From positions 744,001-808,000 of the forward strand of contig NZ_CP137134.1 in assembly GCF_033095785.1 (NCBI RefSeq): DNA of 64,000 nt, in the 5' to 3' direction. This stretch comes from Nitrosospira sp. Is2 (GTDB taxonomy: Bacteria > Pseudomonadota > Gammaproteobacteria > Burkholderiales > Nitrosomonadaceae). Made by a program: the position numbers and the translations under genes. Below are positions 60,214 to 64,000 of the stretch, one piece after another; within the stretch, counting starts at the first letter, position 1, and every line of letters starts with the position of its first letter. Below the pieces are notes generated by a model. That model did no database searches, had not been told where the DNA came from, and saw only the letters and a program-made list of their open reading frames with translations.

Positions 60214-61287
60214 TCACGTGACTTTCTGCATTCGGGGCGCAAGCGCACACATCAGCTCATAGGGAACCGTCTCCGCTGCCTGTGCCACCTCATCGATAGG
60301 CATGTCCCGGCCCCAAAGTATTACCGGACTACCCACTCCTGCATCCTCGATTCCGCTCAGATCCACGTGTAACATGTCCATGGACACGCGCCCCACGAGA
60401 CGCGTGCGCCTCCCGTTCACCAGTACCGGCGTGCCGGTAGGCGCATGACGAGGATAGCCGTCGGCATAGCCACCGGCCACAACCCCTACTCTCAGCGAAC
60501 CGCTGGGGCGGAAAGTATGGCCATAGCCGACTCCCTCGCCCGATTTAAGGGTTTGCACTGCGATTATCTTGCTGGATACTGTCATTGCCGGCTGCAAATC
60601 CAGCTCTGCGGCTGATGTGCCGGCAACCGGAGAGGCACCATACAACATGATGCCGGGACGAACCCAGTCTGCATGTGTTTCGGGATAGCGCAAAATAGCG
60701 GCAGAATTAGCCAGTGAGCGCGGCAAACGCCACCCCTTTCCCGCCGCGTTGAAGCGTTCTACTTGAACGGATACGCTTTCTCCCTTCTGTGGCTCATCGG
60801 CACAGGCAAAATGCGTCATGAGAGTAATCTGACCCACCATGGAATTGGAGCGAAGCGTTTCCAGCGCAGCGGCAAATTGCTCAAGCGGAAAGCCCAAGCG
60901 GTTCATGCCGGTATTGAGCTTCAAAAAAACGTCTAGCCTGCCCCGAACTCGGGCTGCGGATAGCATTGCGATCTGCTCGCGATTGTGGATGACGGTACTT
61001 AAGCGGTATTGCTCGATCCAGGCCAATTCATCGATGTCGAAAAAACCTTCGAGCAGCAATATGGTCTGCCGGTAGCCTGCCTCCCGCAAACGTACGGCAG
61101 CGTCCAGTTCGAGCATGGCGAAACCTTCTGCGCCCGCCAGCGCCTCGGCGGCTCGCAACAGGCCATGCCCATACGCATCGGCTTTGATGACGGCCATTAC
61201 GCGCGAATGGGGAGCATGATGGCGAACCACGGATAAGTTATGCTCGAGCGCGCAAAGATCGATGAGTGCCTTAAGTGGACGTGGCAT
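60214..61287 (-). CDS. alr: Alanine racemase
   Basis: A 357-residue PLP enzyme making D-alanine for peptidoglycan. PLP lysine Lys35 is in VIKADAYGHGLLRAAEAL, the second catalytic Tyr is in the C-terminal part (RPGIMLYGASP and VGYGHTFRPSGSLRVGVV), and VSMDMLHVDLSG is a family mark. The ATG at 61287 is preferred to the TTG at 61308. It is divergent from lplT, the usual neighbour in betaproteobacteria. Confidence 0.95.
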   Translation of the reverse strand: MPRPLKALIDLCALEHNLSVVRHHAPHSRVMAVIKADAYGHGLLRAAEALAGAEGFAMLELDAAVRLREAGYRQTILLLEGFFDIDELAWIEQYRLSTVIHNREQIAMLSAARVRGRLDVFLKLNTGMNRLGFPLEQFAAALETLRSNSMVGQITLMTHFACADEPQKGESVSVQVERFNAAGKGWRLPRSLANSAAILRYPETHADWVRPGIMLYGASPVAGTSAAELDLQPAMTVSSKIIAVQTLKSGEGVGYGHTFRPSGSLRVGVVAGGYADGYPRHAPTGTPVLVNGRRTRLVGRVSMDMLHVDLSGIEDAGVGSPVILWGRDMPIDEVAQAAETVPYELMCALAPRMQKVT

Positions 61288-61450
61288 TGGTATACGCAGG
61301 TTTATCAAAATCCCGGCATCAGAGCTGAATCCTTGCCCTGGCGGTTGGAAGCGTTGGCAGTTTCATGATATAAATTTTTCTCTTCGGAATAGCGATGGAT
61401 GACCATTGTATAATCCACGCCTGAGCTGAAACTGTAATCGGGAGAACAAG

Positions 61451-62725
61451 TTGAAACGCGGATTTTATACTATCATGGCGGCGCAGTTTTTCTCTTCGCT
61501 GGCGGATAACGCGCTGCTGGTGGTCGCCATAGCGCTTCTGGTGGAATTACATGCTCCCGCGTATCTTACGCCGATGCTGAAGTTCGTATTTGTTCTGTTT
61601 TATGTGATTCTCGCGCCTTTTGTGGGGGCCTTCGCCGATTCCATGGCGAAAGGGCGCGTGATGTTCATCAGCAATACGATCAAGATCCTCGGCTGCAGTC
61701 TGCTTTTTCTAGCATCGCACCAGTACTTCGCCCTCGCCGCTTACGCGGTCGTGGGACTCGGCGCAGCCGCGTATTCCCCGGCCAAGTACGGGATACTCAC
61801 GGAACTGCTGCCGCCGGAGAAGCTGGTCATCGCAAATGGCTGGATCGAAGGATTAACGGTGGCTTCCATCGTCCTGGGAACAGTATTGGGTGGGCTGCTG
61901 ATCTCGCCCGCAGTCTCCGCCATGCTTCTGGGGTTCGACCTTCCACTAATTGATACGGGCATTAATACGGTCGCCGAAGCGGGTATTCTGCTCATCGCGG
62001 TATTTTATAGCACCGCCGCGATCTTCAATCTGTACATTCCCAATACGGGAGTTGATCACCGCATTCTGAAGAAAAACCCGATGTTTCTGGTGCACGAATT
62101 TAGTCACTGCATGAAACTGCTGTGGACGGACAAACTGGGGCAAATTTCGCTTGCCGTGACAACGCTGTTTTGGGGCGCGGGCGCAACCCTGCAATTTATC
62201 GTGTTGAAATGGGCCGATGCCGCTCTTGGCTACCCCTTAAGCAAAGCCGCGCAATTGCAAGGCGTTGTTGCCGTCGGGATCGCAGTCGGCGCGGTACTTG
62301 CCGCCCGCCTCGTATCGCTACGCCATTCCGTACGGGTGATTCCGCTGGGTATCGCCATGGGTATCGTGGTAATGGCGATGATCCTTGCGCACGATCTTTG
62401 GATTGCTATCGGGCTTTTAATGTTGATTGGCGGACTGGCTGGATTCTTTGTAGTGCCGATGAACGCACTGCTACAGCACCGGGGACATATACTGATGGGC
62501 GCGGGCCACTCTATTGCCGTGCAGAATTTCAATGAGAACCTGAGCATCCTTGCAATGTTGGCACTCTATGCGTTGTTGGTAAGCTTCGACGTCCACGTTT
62601 ACACGGTAATCGTTCTGTTTGGTCTTTTCGTGGCAGTGACTATGACGGTGATACGACGGTGGCACCTGCGCAACCAGAGCATTGAGGACTCTCTTCATCT
62701 GATCGGCGCTCATAAAGGTCATTGA
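61451..62725 (+). CDS. lplT: Lysophospholipid transporter LplT
   Basis: A 424-residue MFS-type protein with about 12 hydrophobic segments that flips lysophospholipids across the inner membrane. The start GFYTIMAAQFFSSLADNALLVVAIALL and the loop AKYGILTELLPPEKLVIANGWIEGLTV are LplT signatures. The frame begins with TTG, preceded by GGGAGA. It stands alone (no aas acyltransferase fused or next to it) and is divergent from alr. Confidence 0.93.
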   Translation: MKRGFYTIMAAQFFSSLADNALLVVAIALLVELHAPAYLTPMLKFVFVLFYVILAPFVGAFADSMAKGRVMFISNTIKILGCSLLFLASHQYFALAAYAVVGLGAAAYSPAKYGILTELLPPEKLVIANGWIEGLTVASIVLGTVLGGLLISPAVSAMLLGFDLPLIDTGINTVAEAGILLIAVFYSTAAIFNLYIPNTGVDHRILKKNPMFLVHEFSHCMKLLWTDKLGQISLAVTTLFWGAGATLQFIVLKWADAALGYPLSKAAQLQGVVAVGIAVGAVLAARLVSLRHSVRVIPLGIAMGIVVMAMILAHDLWIAIGLLMLIGGLAGFFVVPMNALLQHRGHILMGAGHSIAVQNFNENLSILAMLALYALLVSFDVHVYTVIVLFGLFVAVTMTVIRRWHLRNQSIEDSLHLIGAHKGH

Positions 62726-62786
62726 CGATCGCTGCCGGGTCACAGAACGTTTGCGGCTGACAAACACGATGCGCTGTCTGATAACG

Positions 62787-63287
62787 CTATAAGATAACCG
62801 GTCTGTCGGTCAGCTCATTTTGCTGCTCACTCTGCTCTGAGGGAAAATGTTCCCGCAAATGCTCGCCGACAGCCCGGATTCCGGCAATCACTCCTGATTC
62901 GAACTTTCCCTGACTGAACGCGCCTTCCATTTCACGGCAGATAAGCTCCCACTTTTCCCTGCCGACTTTCATATTGATACCCCGGTCAGCGACGATTTCG
63001 ACATCCCGGTCGGCGACCAGTAAATAGATCAGTACCCCATTGTTGTGCTCCGTGTCCCAAACACCGAGTTGGGAAAAAACTTCTATCGCCCTCTCCCGCG
63101 CTGGTTGGTCCTTAAGCAAGGACAGAAGCTGCAAACCCGACTCAGCTGCGAAACGGATTTCTCCGCCATGGCTGACTTCAGATGATTCAATGGCCTGCTC
63201 AATCGCCACCAACGCAGAAGCGGGGAACAACCGACGCAGCGCCATCCGTCCCGCAGCAAGATGCCGCAGAATGCGCGCTAAGTTCAC
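62787..63287 (-). CDS. TPM-domain protein (second of a pair)
   Basis: A 166-residue cytosolic protein of the TPM (TLP18.3/Psb32/MOLO-1) domain family without a signal peptide. Landmarks: SHGGEIRFAAESGLQLLSLL, VWDTEHNNGVLIYLLVADRDVEIVADRGI and SQGKFESGVIAGIRAVGEHL. It lies directly after the other TPM gene on the same strand; the two stops and starts nearly touch (63287/63288). In other bacteria such pairs follow lemA. The function is unknown, but phosphatase-like or membrane-repair roles are proposed for the domain. Confidence 0.87.
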   Translation of the reverse strand: MNLARILRHLAAGRMALRRLFPASALVAIEQAIESSEVSHGGEIRFAAESGLQLLSLLKDQPARERAIEVFSQLGVWDTEHNNGVLIYLLVADRDVEIVADRGINMKVGREKWELICREMEGAFSQGKFESGVIAGIRAVGEHLREHFPSEQSEQQNELTDRPVIL

Positions 63288-64000
63288 CTACCACCTTCCC
63301 GAGGCGCCGCCACCACCGAACCCCCCGCCGCCGCCACCAAACCCGCCTCCCCCACCAAAGCCACCCCTCCCGCCCATGCCGCCGCCATAACCGCCATACC
63401 AGCCTCCCGGCCCTCCTCGCGAAATTCCTCCGCCCGAATTTCCGAACAAGGTCAGAAAGAACGCAAGAATAGCAATAATTATCCCGACGAGAATGGACGA
63501 AAAGACCAGCCAGCCTATGAATCCCGCGGCGGCACTTATAACAGTGGAACCGATCACGCGTCCAAATAGGGACTGGAGGATTTTGCCCACGACAATGAGT
63601 GCGATAAATACGAAGATAATATTATCCAGAACAACGCCCACCCCGGTAGACACGGTACCGCGTCCTGGCTGAGGTGCCGGCAGCGACTCTCCCTCGATCA
63701 CGCTCGTCACCCGGTCAATCCCGGCCTCAATCGCGGCTGCGAAATTACCTTGCCTGAGCATGGGAATAATTGTTTCTTCGACTATTCGCTTGGCTACCGC
63801 ATCTGGAAGTACGCCTTCCAGACCATACCCTACCTCGATGCGAACGGTTCGATCCTGCTTCGCGATAAGTAGCAAAACCCCGTCATCAATGCCCTTTCGT
63901 CCCAACTTCCAGGTTTCAGCCACACGAATCGAATACTGTTCAATGGTGTCAGGATGAGTGGTGGGAACAATCAGTACCGCGATCTGGCTACCTTTTTTAG
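63288..64000 (-). CDS. TPM-domain membrane protein with Gly-rich tail (N-terminus beyond window)
   Basis: The frame is open from the window end, so the N-terminus (signal peptide and first part of the TPM domain) is missing. Visible are IAVLIVPTTHPDTIEQYSIRVAE, GVLLLIAKQDRTVRIEVGYGLEGVLPD and IIPMLRQGNFAAAIEAGIDRV, then two transmembrane helices (about residues 125-180 of the visible part) and a C-terminal tail rich in Gly-Gly-Phe ending GGGGASGRW, as in TPM proteins of the YgcG type. A GTG near 63923 lies inside the domain and is not a start. It precedes the second TPM gene and should be followed upstream by lemA. Confidence 0.9.
   Translation of the reverse strand, partial: KKGSQIAVLIVPTTHPDTIEQYSIRVAETWKLGRKGIDDGVLLLIAKQDRTVRIEVGYGLEGVLPDAVAKRIVEETIIPMLRQGNFAAAIEAGIDRVTSVIEGESLPAPQPGRGTVSTGVGVVLDNIIFVFIALIVVGKILQSLFGRVIGSTVISAAAGFIGWLVFSSILVGIIIAILAFFLTLFGNSGGGISRGGPGGWYGGYGGGMGGRGGFGGGGGFGGGGGGFGGGGASGRW

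Overview
The window looks like a betaproteobacterial chromosome, most likely an ammonia oxidiser of the Nitrosomonadaceae (Nitrosospira/Nitrosomonas type). That is inferred from gene orders typical of the class: rpsU-yqeY-dnaG-rpoD, aroA-cmk-rpsA-ihfB-lapA-pyrF, msrB-yciB-yciI-bolA-ppiC, alr/lplT and a DUF2863 gene. No amo, hao or rRNA gene is present, so the family-level call is inference. Most of the window is dense housekeeping DNA with short intergenic gaps. TTG starts are fairly common (tsaD, glnS, lplT and the dihydrolipoyl dehydrogenase-like gene).

Region 1 (1-5760) is the tRNA-proximal end of an integrated element. All of its genes are on the minus strand: a split primase (a CHC2 zinc-finger ORF followed by a Toprim/DUF3987 ORF cut by the window start), an excisionase-like protein, an unknown AT-hook-like protein, a tyrosine recombinase, and a 334-residue protein with a nucleoside-deoxyribosyltransferase/TIR-like C-terminal domain that lies between the integrase and a tRNA(CAU) gene. 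Several perfect inverted repeats, and an imperfect copy of the tRNA anticodon stem-loop beside the integrase, suggest operators and att structure. This is the accessory region, and the 334-residue gene is the best candidate for an undescribed (possibly defensive) function.

Region 2 (5761-20066) holds the tRNA, the macromolecular synthesis operon rpsU-yqeY-dnaG-rpoD with divergent tsaD, then plsY, folB, a CBS-domain protein, and the aroA-cmk-rpsA-ihfB-lapA-pyrF cluster.

Region 3 (20133-30325) holds a lineage-type lipoprotein, cysK and cysE (cysteine synthesis), a zinc-ribbon/Sel1 membrane protein, a dihydrolipoyl dehydrogenase-like flavoprotein, two small membrane proteins (CopD-like, SirB-like) and the PBP1A gene.

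Region 4 (30371-41582) holds hemB, engB, coaX-birA, glnS, trxA-rho-rpmE, an M48 lipoprotein peptidase, a glycerophosphodiesterase and an alpha/beta hydrolase. A plus-strand intrinsic terminator preceded by two hairpins in the hemB-engB gap has no gene to serve and may mark a small RNA.

Region 5 (41601-55912) holds ppa, a GNAT acetyltransferase, a secreted-type intradiol dioxygenase, lon, a cupin, a GH13 glycosidase, and a czcI-like/czcCBA heavy-metal efflux cluster.

Region 6 (56459-64000) holds DUF2863, msrB, yciB-yciI-bolA-ppiC, alr and lplT, and two TPM-domain genes, the second cut by the window end.
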